Shown in pieces: positions 15,999 through 25,089 of a stretch of DNA of 64,000 bases (its first letter is position 1; the number at the start of each line of letters is the position of its first letter). A model generated the notes under the pieces. It ran no database searches. It saw only the letters and a program-made list of their open reading frames with translations, and was not told the origin of the DNA. Position numbers and translations under genes: made by a program. Source of the stretch: Caproiciproducens sp. CPB-2. GTDB lineage: Bacteria > Bacillota > Clostridia > Oscillospirales > Acutalibacteraceae. The stretch covers positions 2,976,001 through 3,040,000 of the forward strand of contig NZ_CP142860.1 in NCBI RefSeq assembly GCF_036287215.1. The letters run 5' to 3'.

Positions 15999-17497
15999 CC
16001 CTTCTCATTTCCGAATGCACACAAGCCGACGGCTTCTTCACTAAGCTCTTCATGGCTGAACTGACCCGTGATGGCGCCATTGTACATTACCAGCACCCTG
16101 TCGCTGACTCCCACCACTTCGGGAAGATCGGAAGAGATCATAATAATGGACACCCCTTCTTCCTTCAGCTTGTTCAGGATCTGGTAGATACTGACCTTTG
16201 CGCCGACATCGACGCCGCGCGTCGGCTCGTCGATGATGAGCACCTTCGGCTTCGTGAGAATATATCTTGCCAGCAGGACCTTCTGCTGATTTCCGCCGCT
16301 GAGTTCCCGCACAATTTTCCGTGGTGATTCCGTCTTAATGGAGAGCTCGCGTATGATATTGACAATCCGGCTATTTTCGGTCTTTCTGTCAATTCCCCTG
16401 AATTTGTTCAGGCATTTTTTCAACACGGAGATACTGGTATTAAATCCAACGTGCATGTCGAGCATCAGTCCGAACTCCTTGCGGCTCTCCGTAATGTAAG
16501 CCACGCCGTGCCTGATGGCATCCGTCGGGTTTTTCATCTGGACGCGCTCGCCGTCAACCTCAATTGTGCCGGAGCTTTTGTGGTCGGCCCCCATCACACA
16601 GCGTGCAAGCTCGGTTCTTCCCGCCCCTACAAGGCCGTACAGGCCCAATATTTCTCCTTTATGGGCCTCAAAGGAAATATTTTTTAAGAAACTGCCCTGA
16701 CAGACATTTTCAACCTTCAGCGCAACATCGCCGTGGACGGATTCCGCATACGGATACTGTTCCGTAAGTTTGCGCGCCACCATCATCTGCACAATCTCTT
16801 CCTTGGAACGCTCCCCAATGCCGCCGGTATAGATCAGCTGCCCGTCACGGAAAATAGAAATCATGTCGCAGATATATTTCAGCTCGTCAAGCCTGTGCGA
16901 TATGTAAATAATGGTCTTTCCTTCCTCTTTAAGGCGGTGAATCAGTTTGAAAAGCTGCTCGGTTTCTTTGCCCGTCAGAACCGCGGTCGGCTCATCCATG
17001 ACAATCAGCTTGGAATCCATCGAAATGACTTTTATAATTTCAACCATCTGCTGCTCGGCAACACTGAGCGTGTTGATTCTTGCCTTTTCATCAAAAGAGA
17101 TATCAAACGAGCGCAGCAGCTCTTTCGCCTTTCTGTTCGTTTCGTTCCAGTCGATCTTTCCGGCCTTGCCGGTTATCTCTCTGCCCAGGAAGATATTCTC
17201 GGCCACCGTCATCTCCGGAATCAGGTTCAGTTCCTGATGAACGACGCCGATTCCGATTTTCTGTGCTTCATGAGGGGTAAGCTGCGTAACCTTTTTGCCT
17301 TCAAACTCAAAATATCCCGAAGTCGCAGGACATGCGCCGCTGATGATATTGACCAGCGTGGATTTGCCTGCTCCGTTTTCACCAACCAGCGCATGAACGG
17401 AAGCTTTTTGAATGCCGAGACTGATGTCCTGGAGTGCTACATTTCCCGGAAATACTTTGCAAATATCATAAGTTTGAAGTATGTACTCCACACCCAT
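15995..17497 (-). CDS. Sugar ABC transporter ATP-binding protein (RbsA/MglA-like)
   Basis: A 500-residue protein with two fused ABC ATPase domains, the CUT2 layout. The first has Walker A GENGAGKST near residue 40, a signature region LSVAEQQMVEI and the Walker B LIVMDEPTAVL. The second has a degenerate Walker A (GLVGAGRTEL), a good signature LSGGNQQKVLLA and LIIDEPTRGVDVGAK. This asymmetry is normal for RbsA and MglA. GAGGTGAG six bases before the ATG supports the start. It lies between the M24-like gene and the permease in one operon and powers import of the sugar bound by the RbsB-like protein. Confidence 0.95.
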   Translation of the reverse strand: MGVEYILQTYDICKVFPGNVALQDISLGIQKASVHALVGENGAGKSTLVNIISGACPATSGYFEFEGKKVTQLTPHEAQKIGIGVVHQELNLIPEMTVAENIFLGREITGKAGKIDWNETNRKAKELLRSFDISFDEKARINTLSVAEQQMVEIIKVISMDSKLIVMDEPTAVLTGKETEQLFKLIHRLKEEGKTIIYISHRLDELKYICDMISIFRDGQLIYTGGIGERSKEEIVQMMVARKLTEQYPYAESVHGDVALKVENVCQGSFLKNISFEAHKGEILGLYGLVGAGRTELARCVMGADHKSSGTIEVDGERVQMKNPTDAIRHGVAYITESRKEFGLMLDMHVGFNTSISVLKKCLNKFRGIDRKTENSRIVNIIRELSIKTESPRKIVRELSGGNQQKVLLARYILTKPKVLIIDEPTRGVDVGAKVSIYQILNKLKEEGVSIIMISSDLPEVVGVSDRVLVMYNGAITGQFSHEELSEEAVGLCAFGNEKG

Positions 17498-17556
17498 TCA
17501 GGGCTCACCTCTTTCATTTTTATTAATATCAGGAAGAAAAGGGCCGCCGTACCCCG

Positions 17557-18663
17557 CTAACGCAGAAGCATATCGGGCAACTCAATCACCTCTCCATTTA
17601 TCTCATATTTTCTGACGGGCCAGTTTCCGGCGGCGGAAAGCACTTCGTGCCTGCCGTCCGAATAAAGGCTCAGCTCCTCCACTTTTGCGCCGGTGACGGT
17701 GATAAACCAGTCATATGCTTCTCTGTCGGCAATGCATTTTTTCGGGTCCAGCGAAAAATCCGCCTCGCACACCGGATATCCGGTGCGTCCGCCGGGAAAA
17801 TGTCCGCGCCATTCTTCTTCATAACCCCTTTCGGCAAGCATGGATTTCTGCATTTCCAAAATATCGCTCCAGCGTCTGCCGGCCACACAGGAAGCAATGC
17901 AGGCTGCTTCAATATCCATTACCGCGCGGTAGGGCCTTTCAATTTCTTCGGGAAGCGTGTCACCAAAATAAACGCTGCGCGTCACATTTGCATGAAGCCC
18001 TTCAAACCGGGCCGCCGGATGCAGCAGCACATATTTTCCGAGCCTGGCGCCCGCCGGGCTGGGATGGCGGTATTTCGCGATCCGCTCGTCGGTGCCGACC
18101 AGCAGAACGTCACACTGGATATTTTGGGAAGCAAACTGCCCCAGCAGCATCGCTTCGACTTCGTAGTCGACCATCCCCGGCTGAATCCTATAGGCGGTAC
18201 GGGTTAAAATTTCATCCACCGTTCTGCCCAGCCACCGCAGCTTGCTGATTTCGTTTTCCGTGAGCGGATAATGCAGCGCATATAGATCGGAAAGGACCTC
18301 CCTCGCTCCGTCCGCCGGAACATCCGCCGCCGGCGCACTGCCCGCAAGCGCAAGCGCTTTTTGCATGATGGGACCTTCATACCAGTGAAGCGGTACATAT
18401 TCCAGCTCAATTCCGGCAAGCTCCTCGTCCAGCAGCCTTTGGCCGTCCATGACCTGGGCGACCAGATAAAGGTGGTCCATCGTAACCACCAAAGCGCCTA
18501 CGCCCTCCTGTACAGGTACCACAACGCGGTTGTTTCCGCCGCATGAAAGCCAGCTGAAATTGTCCTTGCGGGCAAGCACCACCCCCGTGAGTCCCGAACG
18601 CTTCATATATGTACGGACTCTGGATAGTTTCAGCTCCATTTCAGCCCGATCCGGTTGATTCAT
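17557..18663 (-). CDS. M24 (aminopeptidase P/creatinase) fold protein lacking the usual metal ligands
   Basis: A 368-residue protein of the M24 pita-bread fold: an N-terminal creatinase-like domain (RVRTYMKRSGLTGVVL, then NFSWLSCGGNNR) and a C-terminal domain starting near residue 125. In true M24 peptidases an Asp-x-Gly and a Ser-Asp-x-Thr-Arg bind two metals. Here the corresponding strands read LLHPAARFEGLHANVTRSVY, without the two aspartates, and the usual His-Gly-x-Gly region reads HFPGGRTGYP. The active site is therefore changed or lost. It is the first gene of the sugar importer operon, so a role on a sugar-derived substrate, or as a sensor, is more likely than peptide cleavage; this is inference. 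Confidence 0.8.
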   Translation of the reverse strand: MNQPDRAEMELKLSRVRTYMKRSGLTGVVLARKDNFSWLSCGGNNRVVVPVQEGVGALVVTMDHLYLVAQVMDGQRLLDEELAGIELEYVPLHWYEGPIMQKALALAGSAPAADVPADGAREVLSDLYALHYPLTENEISKLRWLGRTVDEILTRTAYRIQPGMVDYEVEAMLLGQFASQNIQCDVLLVGTDERIAKYRHPSPAGARLGKYVLLHPAARFEGLHANVTRSVYFGDTLPEEIERPYRAVMDIEAACIASCVAGRRWSDILEMQKSMLAERGYEEEWRGHFPGGRTGYPVCEADFSLDPKKCIADREAYDWFITVTGAKVEELSLYSDGRHEVLSAAGNWPVRKYEINGEVIELPDMLLR

Positions 18664-19035
18664 AATATCACCTATATTTCGTTTTATTTATTTCTTTTTT
18701 GAAAAATAATGAAAAATCGATCCTGTAATGACGTAAATGAAATAATTAATCTACATTTTTATTCGAAATTGCGATTGATAATTTGTGCGTTTTTCTATAA
18801 CACCTGTATTATACATCACAAATTTTCATAATTCAATTGATCAATATGAAAAAATGAAAATTATTATTTTATGTATTTTTCACAATAATATCTTTAAACT
18901 GTAAAGAGTAGTTGCAATTTTAAAATAAAATGCTATAATCTTAGTAAAAAGTGGTTGTATTTCAATGATCTATTATATGCAGCTGTTTTTGTTTTTCAAA
19001 TTAAATAATGAAAATTGAAAAGTGAAGGTGAAAAA
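18664..19035. promoter_or_regulatory. Divergent promoter region of the carbohydrate locus
   Basis: This AT-rich gap separates the importer operon from the catabolic operon. For the rightward operon a promoter is seen as TTGCAA (18912-18917) and TATAAT (18934-18939) with 16-base spacing. Upstream lies a nested inverted repeat. AATTTTCAT (18821-18829) pairs with ATGAAAATT (18854-18862), TTCATA pairs with TATGAA inside it, and the palindrome ATTGATCAAT (18836-18845) lies at the centre. Several further TGAAA/TTTCA elements occur. RpiR-type regulators often bind TGAAA-type palindromes, so these are candidate operators for the regulator encoded at 25090. Confidence 0.6.
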
Positions 19036-19659
19036 ATGGACGATAAGCAAATTATCTCCGAAATCAACCGCACCCTTGAGATGGAAGCGGCATCCGTTCT
19101 GAAACTGAAAGAAACGCTTAACTGCGGCGCAATGCTCGCGGCGCTCAAAGCGATCGCGGAATGCAAGGGGAAAATTGTAATTTCCGGCTGCGGGACCTCG
19201 GCTATGGCCGCAAAAAAGGCGGTGCATTCACTGAACTGTATTGAGTGCCCGGCGCTGTTTCTCACCCCGTCCGACGCCGTGCACGGCGGGCTTGGAGTGC
19301 TGCAGAAGGAAGATATCCTTATATTGGTGAGCAAGGGCGGCAACACGGACGAGCTCGTCAGCCTGATTCGCGCCTGCCGCACCAAAGGCGCAATGCTGAT
19401 TGGCGTAACCGAAAACCCGGAGTCCAAAATCGGCCGGGCCGCCGATCTTCTCTTAATGGTAAAGGTTGACCGGGAACCGTGCCGCTTCAACATGCTTGCC
19501 ACGGCAAGCACCCTTGCGGTGATCGCCGTTTTCGATTCAATCTGCATTGCGCTGATGCAGTACAAAGGATATACGCGCGAACAGTTTGCAGTCATCCATC
19601 CGGGAGGGGCCGTGGGCGACCGGCTGCTTGGCAAAACGGACGACCCTATTCAAGAATGA
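19036..19659 (+). CDS. SIS-domain sugar-phosphate isomerase-like protein (KpsF/GutQ type, no CBS domains)
   Basis: A 207-residue protein made of one SIS domain. Motifs include VISGCGTSAMAAKKAVHSLN near residue 50, DILILVSKGGNTDELVSLI near residue 95 and the C-terminal VIHPGGAVGDRLLG, which is typical of KpsF/GutQ/KdsD arabinose-5-phosphate isomerases. Unlike those enzymes it stops after the SIS domain and lacks the CBS pair. GAAGGTG precedes the ATG at 19036. It is the first gene of the catabolic operon, so it may interconvert an aldose and ketose phosphate made in this pathway. The exact substrate is not known. Confidence 0.8.
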   Translation: MDDKQIISEINRTLEMEAASVLKLKETLNCGAMLAALKAIAECKGKIVISGCGTSAMAAKKAVHSLNCIECPALFLTPSDAVHGGLGVLQKEDILILVSKGGNTDELVSLIRACRTKGAMLIGVTENPESKIGRAADLLLMVKVDREPCRFNMLATASTLAVIAVFDSICIALMQYKGYTREQFAVIHPGGAVGDRLLGKTDDPIQE

Positions 19660-19681
19660 CATAGAGAAAGGAACCGGTATT

Positions 19682-20737
19682 ATGGAAGGAAAGATGAAGG
19701 CGGCAGTTTTTAAGGACATAGAAAACATCGTTGTTGAAGAACGCGACATCCCCGAATGTCCCCGGGATGGGATGCTTGTCAAAGTCGTGGCCTGCGGAAT
19801 TTGCGGAGGCGACGTCAGGAATTACCACAACGGGCTCAAAGACGGCATCAAAAACCAGATTATGGGGCATGAAATCGCGGGCGTCGTCGTGGAAACGGAC
19901 AACACGGTCACACGGTTCAAACCGGGCGACCGGGTGGCGCTTGCCCCCGACGTAAGCTGCGGCCAGTGCTGGTACTGCAAACGCGGGCTTGTCAACCTGT
20001 GCCTTTCGCACCGGATGCTCGGCACGCATTTCCCCGGCGGTTACGCGCAGTATATCGCATTGCCCTCTGATGTAATGCACCGCGGTTTCATCGAAAAAAT
20101 ACCGGACGGGATGAGCTTTGACCACGCGGCTTTCGCCGAAACGGCTTCCGCAGTCATCGCCTGCCAGAAATACAACGATGTTTCGCTGGGGGATACGGTA
20201 GTCATCATCGGGGACGGCCCTGTGGGATGCCTTCACATTGAGGTCGCGCGGGCAAGGGGTGCCAAAAAAGTAATTATGGTGGGTATGGATAAGCTGGAAC
20301 TCGCCGAAAGCTTCGGAGCCGATTATCTTTTTAAGAACACCGACCAGGAGAAAGTGAAGGCTTCCGTACTGGAACTTACTGACGGAATCGGCGCGGATAT
20401 CGTAATTTGTGCCGTGCCCTCGGTGGCGGTTCAGGAACAGGCGCTCGAAATGGTGCGAAAGCGCGGACGGGTTGTCATCTACGGCGGCGTTGCCAAAACA
20501 AAACAGACCGCGCAGCTGAACTCCAATCTGATTCACTACAACGAAATTATGGTGCTGGGCGCCTTCTCATATCCGGCTACCGGGCTGGCCGACGCGCTGA
20601 GCGCCATCCATTCCGGAAAAATACACGCGGAAAAGTACATCAGCGCGCATGTGCCGCTTGAAGGGGTTGTCGGGGGCATGGAACTTGTTTCTTCGGGAAA
20701 GGCGCTGAAGGTGATTATTGATCCCTGGTTAAAATAA
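19682..20737 (+). CDS. Zinc-dependent medium-chain alcohol/polyol dehydrogenase
   Basis: A 351-residue medium-chain dehydrogenase of the sorbitol/threonine dehydrogenase class. The catalytic zinc site is seen as ACGICGGD and IMGHEIAG in the N-terminal GroES-like domain, and the structural zinc loop as SCGQCWYCKRGLVNLC. The Rossmann domain has GDGPVGCLHIEVARARGAKK for NAD binding. The ATG at 19682 is preceded by AAAGGA nine bases away; the frame continues upstream but without such a site. It follows the SIS gene by 22 bases and probably oxidises or reduces a hydroxyl of the sugar or sugar acid handled by this locus. Confidence 0.9.
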   Translation: MEGKMKAAVFKDIENIVVEERDIPECPRDGMLVKVVACGICGGDVRNYHNGLKDGIKNQIMGHEIAGVVVETDNTVTRFKPGDRVALAPDVSCGQCWYCKRGLVNLCLSHRMLGTHFPGGYAQYIALPSDVMHRGFIEKIPDGMSFDHAAFAETASAVIACQKYNDVSLGDTVVIIGDGPVGCLHIEVARARGAKKVIMVGMDKLELAESFGADYLFKNTDQEKVKASVLELTDGIGADIVICAVPSVAVQEQALEMVRKRGRVVIYGGVAKTKQTAQLNSNLIHYNEIMVLGAFSYPATGLADALSAIHSGKIHAEKYISAHVPLEGVVGGMELVSSGKALKVIIDPWLK

Positions 20738-20770
20738 CATTTTGATTATCAATAAAGGTGGTATATAATT

Positions 20771-22069
20771 ATGTATGAAATTGATTCCAAACTGGCAAAA
20801 CTCCACGAAGAGGGCAGGCCGATCCACGTAGGTCTGATCGGTGCAGGGCAGATGGGCAAGGATATTGTCGCCCAGATTGCAAAAATGAAGGGCATGGAAT
20901 GCGACGTTGTTGTGGATCTTACCCCCGAAATTGCCAAAGACGCTTATCTTCAGTCGGGATACGAGGGCGACATCGTAGAGGTTTCCACGGCCGCGGAGGC
21001 TCAGAAGGCGATTGCCGATGGGAAGAAGGTAGTTTCTACAAACTACAGGGTCGCAGTCGAAACCAGCCAGATCCAGAGCGTCATTGACGCAACCGGGTCC
21101 CCGGAGATGGGCGCTCACATTACAATGGACTGCATTTTCTTCAAAAAACACATCGTCATGATGAATGTGGAATGCGATATCACCATCGGTCCCATTCTCC
21201 GCAAGCTCTGCGAACAGGCCGGCATTGTTTATTCCCTTACCGCCGGCGACGAGCCCGGCTCCATCGTAGAGGTTTACCGCTTCGCAAAGGCACTCGGCTT
21301 TAAAGTCGTCGCGGCCGGAAAAGGAAAGAACAATCCGCTCGACATCTACGCAAACCCCGGCATGAAAGAGTGGCAGGACAAAGCCGCGGCGCGCAACATG
21401 AACGCGCGTATGCTGCTTGAGTTCGTGGACGGTTCCAAAACCATGATCGAGATGACCGCCGTTTCCAACGCCACCGGGCTTGTTCCCGACTGCCGCGGAA
21501 TGCACGGCCCGCACTGCAACGTGGAGGACCTCAAAACCGTGTTCAGCCTGAAGTCCCAGGGAGGCATCCTTGACAGGGAGGGCGTGGTCGATTTCGGTAT
21601 CGGCAACATCAACCCGGGCGTATTTGTCGTAGTCACCACCGACCAGAAGAGGATCGTCGACGGCCTTGTACAGCGCGACATGGGCGAAGGCCCCAACTAC
21701 CTGCTTTACCGTCCCTATCATCTCTGCTCCATTGAAACGCCCATCACCGCGGCTCAGGCCGTACTTTACGGAGAATCCACCGCGCATCCGATGGACCATC
21801 TGGTTTCGGAATGCATCACCATCGCGAAAAAGGATCTTAAAAAGGGCGAAAAGCTCGACGCAATCGGCGAATACTGCTACCGCGGCAGCATAGAGCTTGC
21901 GGACGTCGCCCGCAAGGGCAACATGCTCCCGGTCGGTCTGGCCAAAGGCGCGGTGATGAAATGCGACCTGAAGCGCGATGAAGTCATTACCTATGATATG
22001 GTTGAGCTGAACAACAATTCCGTGCTTCTGCAGCTCCGCCGCATGCAGGATCAGTTAATGGGGAAATAA
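20771..22069 (+). CDS. NAD(P)-dependent oxidoreductase with C-terminal SAF domain (COG4091 type)
   Basis: A 432-residue protein. The N-terminal Rossmann fold shows VGLIGAGQMGKDIVAQIAKM, followed by a homoserine-dehydrogenase-like catalytic part (ITMDCIFFKKHIVMMNVECD, then AGDEPGSIVEVYRFAKALG). The C-terminal 80 residues (EYCYRGSIELADVARKGNML onwards) form a SAF domain. This matches the COG4091 group, often called predicted homoserine dehydrogenase. Its members occur in sugar-acid and branched-sugar gene clusters and may catalyse oxidoisomerisation. The neighbours here point to carbohydrate, not amino-acid, metabolism. AAAGGTGG precedes the ATG. Substrate unknown. Confidence 0.8.
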   Translation: MYEIDSKLAKLHEEGRPIHVGLIGAGQMGKDIVAQIAKMKGMECDVVVDLTPEIAKDAYLQSGYEGDIVEVSTAAEAQKAIADGKKVVSTNYRVAVETSQIQSVIDATGSPEMGAHITMDCIFFKKHIVMMNVECDITIGPILRKLCEQAGIVYSLTAGDEPGSIVEVYRFAKALGFKVVAAGKGKNNPLDIYANPGMKEWQDKAAARNMNARMLLEFVDGSKTMIEMTAVSNATGLVPDCRGMHGPHCNVEDLKTVFSLKSQGGILDREGVVDFGIGNINPGVFVVVTTDQKRIVDGLVQRDMGEGPNYLLYRPYHLCSIETPITAAQAVLYGESTAHPMDHLVSECITIAKKDLKKGEKLDAIGEYCYRGSIELADVARKGNMLPVGLAKGAVMKCDLKRDEVITYDMVELNNNSVLLQLRRMQDQLMGK

Positions 22070-22105
22070 AAATTTAATTTATAATACGTCAGGAGGATTT
22101 GTATC

Positions 22106-23521
22106 ATGGATCACAAAGTTGTCATCGGATATGCTCCCACGCGCAGAAGAATTTTCAGTGTAGAGGACGCCTTAAAGTACAAAAAGATTATCAGAGACAA
22201 ACTCAGCGAGCTTGAGATCGAATTCGTGGACATTGAAGACATCAACGAAGAAGGATTGCTCCGCTGCGCCGAAGATGTCGAGCCTGTCATTGAAAAATTC
22301 AGGGCGGCTAAAGTTGACGCGCTGTTCATCCCGCACTGCAATTTCGGTTCCGAGCACAGCTGCGGTAAAGTGGCGCGCGCCCTGAACGTCCCCGTCCTTC
22401 TCTGGGGTCCGAGGGACGAAGCGCCGCTGGAGGACGGAAGCCGGCTTCGCGACACCCAGTGCGGCCTTTTCGCAACCGGAAAGGTCCTGCGCCGGATGCA
22501 GGTTCCTTTCACCTATATTCCCAACTGCAACGTCGGCGATCCTCAGTTTGCGGAAGGCGTCAGGAATTTTGTCGCTGCCGCCAATGTGGTAAAAGAATTC
22601 CGCAGAGCGCGCATTCTCCAGATTGCAACGCGTCCGACGGATTTCTGGACGATGATTTGCAACGAGGGCGAACTTCTTGAAAAATTCGGGATTCAGCTTT
22701 TCCCGATCACGATGGTGGAATTCACCGAAAGAGTGAAGGAACTCGCGGCGTCAAAGAATGAAGAAGTGGACAAGACGGTTTCCCTGATTCACGAAAAAAT
22801 GAAGGTCTGCATTCCCGAGGAAGACGTCCGCAAAGTTGCCGCGCTCAAGACGGCCATGAAGCTGTTTGCAGTTGAAAACGGCTGCAACGCGGTTGCGATT
22901 CAGTGCTGGGATGCCCTGCAGCAGGCCCTGCATATGATGCCCTGCTGCGCGAATGCCCTTCTTACCGAAGAAGGGATTCCCGTAGCCTGCGAAACCGATA
23001 TTCACGGCGCCGTGACTTCCATCATGACGATGGCCGCCGGCATGGGAAAAACTCCGTCCTTCTTCGTCGACTGGTCCGTCCGCCATCCCAGCAACCCGAA
23101 CGGCGAACTGCTGCAGCACTGCGGTCCCTGGCCGCTTTCGCTGGCAAAATCCACACCGGTGCTCGGCAGGCCCTTTGCTTTCCCCGAGCACTGCCCGGGC
23201 TCCGTATCCGCAGAAATCAAAGGCGGGCCGATCTCCCTCTTCCGCTTCGACGGCGACAACGGCGAGTACGGAATGCTCATGGGGAATGCCAAAGGCATCG
23301 AGGGGCCGTATACGAACGGAACCTACCTGTGGGTGGAAGTTCCCAACTGGCCGAAAGTGGAATCCATGATCGTCAAAGGCCCGTATGTTCATCATGCCGT
23401 GGGCATTCACGGCAATCTGCTGCCGGTCATGCTCGAGGCGCTGACCTACATAAAGGGGGTACGTCCCGATTTCTACGACGAGGAGCAGGAACGCAAAACA
23501 AGAAACTTTTATTTTGAGTAA
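22106..23521 (+). CDS. L-fucose/L-arabinose isomerase family protein
   Basis: A 471-residue member of the fucose isomerase superfamily (COG2407 type). Visible features are VVIGYAPTRRRIFS at the N-terminus, DALFIPHCNFGSEHSCGKVA in the first domain, and AIQCWDALQ, PVACETDIHGAVTSIMTM and the His-containing VRHPSNPN in the catalytic domain. The glutamate and aspartate in ACETD fit the metal-binding pair of this fold. AGGAGG lies before the ATG. Fucose isomerases proper are near 590 residues, so this is the shorter subgroup with many substrates unresolved. It should turn the imported aldose into a ketose for the downstream kinase. Confidence 0.88.
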   Translation: MDHKVVIGYAPTRRRIFSVEDALKYKKIIRDKLSELEIEFVDIEDINEEGLLRCAEDVEPVIEKFRAAKVDALFIPHCNFGSEHSCGKVARALNVPVLLWGPRDEAPLEDGSRLRDTQCGLFATGKVLRRMQVPFTYIPNCNVGDPQFAEGVRNFVAAANVVKEFRRARILQIATRPTDFWTMICNEGELLEKFGIQLFPITMVEFTERVKELAASKNEEVDKTVSLIHEKMKVCIPEEDVRKVAALKTAMKLFAVENGCNAVAIQCWDALQQALHMMPCCANALLTEEGIPVACETDIHGAVTSIMTMAAGMGKTPSFFVDWSVRHPSNPNGELLQHCGPWPLSLAKSTPVLGRPFAFPEHCPGSVSAEIKGGPISLFRFDGDNGEYGMLMGNAKGIEGPYTNGTYLWVEVPNWPKVESMIVKGPYVHHAVGIHGNLLPVMLEALTYIKGVRPDFYDEEQERKTRNFYFE

Positions 23522-23573
23522 TACCATTCGGGAATATCTCTTTTAAAATATGCCGTCGTCTGGAGGATAAAAA

Positions 23574-25085
23574 ATGAAACTAATGGGTGTCGACGTTGGC
23601 ACGACCGGCGTGAAAGCCGCAGTATTTGATCTGCAGGGCGATATGCTTGGCTATGGTTTCCATGAATACGACGTGATCTGCAAAAAGAACGGCCTGGCGG
23701 AACAGGATGCCGAGCTCGTCTGGAAGTATACGAAAGAAGTCATGGCGGCTGCGGCCAGGCAGTCCGGAGATGATATTGCAGCCATCAGCATTTCAACGCA
23801 GGGGGACGCCGTGATCCCAATGGACCGGCAGCGAAACGCACTGGGACATGCGCATCTGGGGATGGATTATCGCGGAACCCGTGAAGCGGCGGACATTTCA
23901 GCTCTTCTGGGCGACCGGCATATTTTCGATATCACGGGCATGCGGCCGCACCCCATGAATTCCATGGTAAAAATCATGTGGATTGTGCGCCATCAGAAGG
24001 AACTGTGTGAAAAAGTCTGGAAATTCGTCACCTATTCCGATTTTCTGCTTGCTAAAATGGGAAGCGACGAACCGGTAATGGATCTTACAATGGCCTCCCG
24101 CAGCATGGGGTTGGATTTGAAAACGGAACAATGGTGCCCGGAAATCCTGAACGCAGCCGGAATCGACATTTCATGGCTGAGCCGTCCCGTCGAATCGGGG
24201 ACCGTGGTCGGAGAGCTGTCCCCCGCGCTTTGCAGCGAGCTCGGCATACGAAAAGGTGCGAAGCTGACGGCCGGAGGCCACGACCAATGCTGCGCGGCGC
24301 TGGGAGCCGGAATCGCCGGGGAAAACATGGCGCTTGATTCCCACGGCACCGCGGAAGTCGTATCGACCGCTTTTGGAAAAGAGCAGCTCAGCGACATTAT
24401 GTACGAAAGCTATTTCCCATGTTACCGGTACGCGGCAAAAGGAATGTATTTCACCTTTGGGCTCAATCATACGGCGGGTATTTTGATGAAATGGTATCGG
24501 GATAATCTGGGGCTTCCGGAAGTAGCGCAGGCCGAACGGCTGGGAGAGCGCCCGTTTGAGCAGATAGCCAAAACCGCCACGCCCGGGCCGTCCCCCCTGC
24601 TGGCGCTTCCCCACTTTAACGGCAGCGGAACGCCGACCTGTGACACGCAGTCAAAGGGCGCGATTCTGGGGCTGACGATGGCATCCACGCGCTTCGACAT
24701 CGCAAAGAGCCTGATGGAAGCCACCGCTTTTGAGCTCAGGGGCAACCTCGAGAGGATGGAAAAAACCGGAGTCGGGATCGAAAGCCTTCTTTGCGTAGGC
24801 GGCGGAGCCCGCTCGGCGATTGATCTGCAGCTGAAAGCAGATATTCTGGGAATTCCGGTTTCAACCCTGAAAATCCGGGAAGCGGCCTGCCTGGGAGCCT
24901 CTTTCCTGGCGGGAATAGGGGTTGGGGCGTACGACGGTCCTACAGACGCCGTCAGCCGTGTCCAATCGGATAAAACATACGATCCCGACAAAAAGAACCA
25001 CGCAAGGTATCATGACAAGTATCAAATTTATACCGGACTTTACAAATTATTAAAAGATTTAAATCATAAACAGGAATGCTGGTGA
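23574..25085 (+). CDS. FGGY-family carbohydrate kinase (xylulokinase-like)
   Basis: A 503-residue sugar kinase. The N-terminal phosphate-binding strand is MGVDVGTTGVKAAVFD, followed by the family block ISISTQGDAVIPMD and GMDYRGTREA. The second domain carries TAGGHDQCCAALGAG and the C-terminal signature CVGGGARSAIDLQLKADILG. Length and domain order match XylB-like kinases. A GGAGG eight bases upstream supports the start. It follows the isomerase gene and precedes the RpiR regulator by four bases, so it most likely phosphorylates the ketose made by the isomerase-family protein. The sugar cannot be named from sequence. Confidence 0.92.
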   Translation: MKLMGVDVGTTGVKAAVFDLQGDMLGYGFHEYDVICKKNGLAEQDAELVWKYTKEVMAAAARQSGDDIAAISISTQGDAVIPMDRQRNALGHAHLGMDYRGTREAADISALLGDRHIFDITGMRPHPMNSMVKIMWIVRHQKELCEKVWKFVTYSDFLLAKMGSDEPVMDLTMASRSMGLDLKTEQWCPEILNAAGIDISWLSRPVESGTVVGELSPALCSELGIRKGAKLTAGGHDQCCAALGAGIAGENMALDSHGTAEVVSTAFGKEQLSDIMYESYFPCYRYAAKGMYFTFGLNHTAGILMKWYRDNLGLPEVAQAERLGERPFEQIAKTATPGPSPLLALPHFNGSGTPTCDTQSKGAILGLTMASTRFDIAKSLMEATAFELRGNLERMEKTGVGIESLLCVGGGARSAIDLQLKADILGIPVSTLKIREAACLGASFLAGIGVGAYDGPTDAVSRVQSDKTYDPDKKNHARYHDKYQIYTGLYKLLKDLNHKQECW

Positions 25086-25089
25086 TAAA

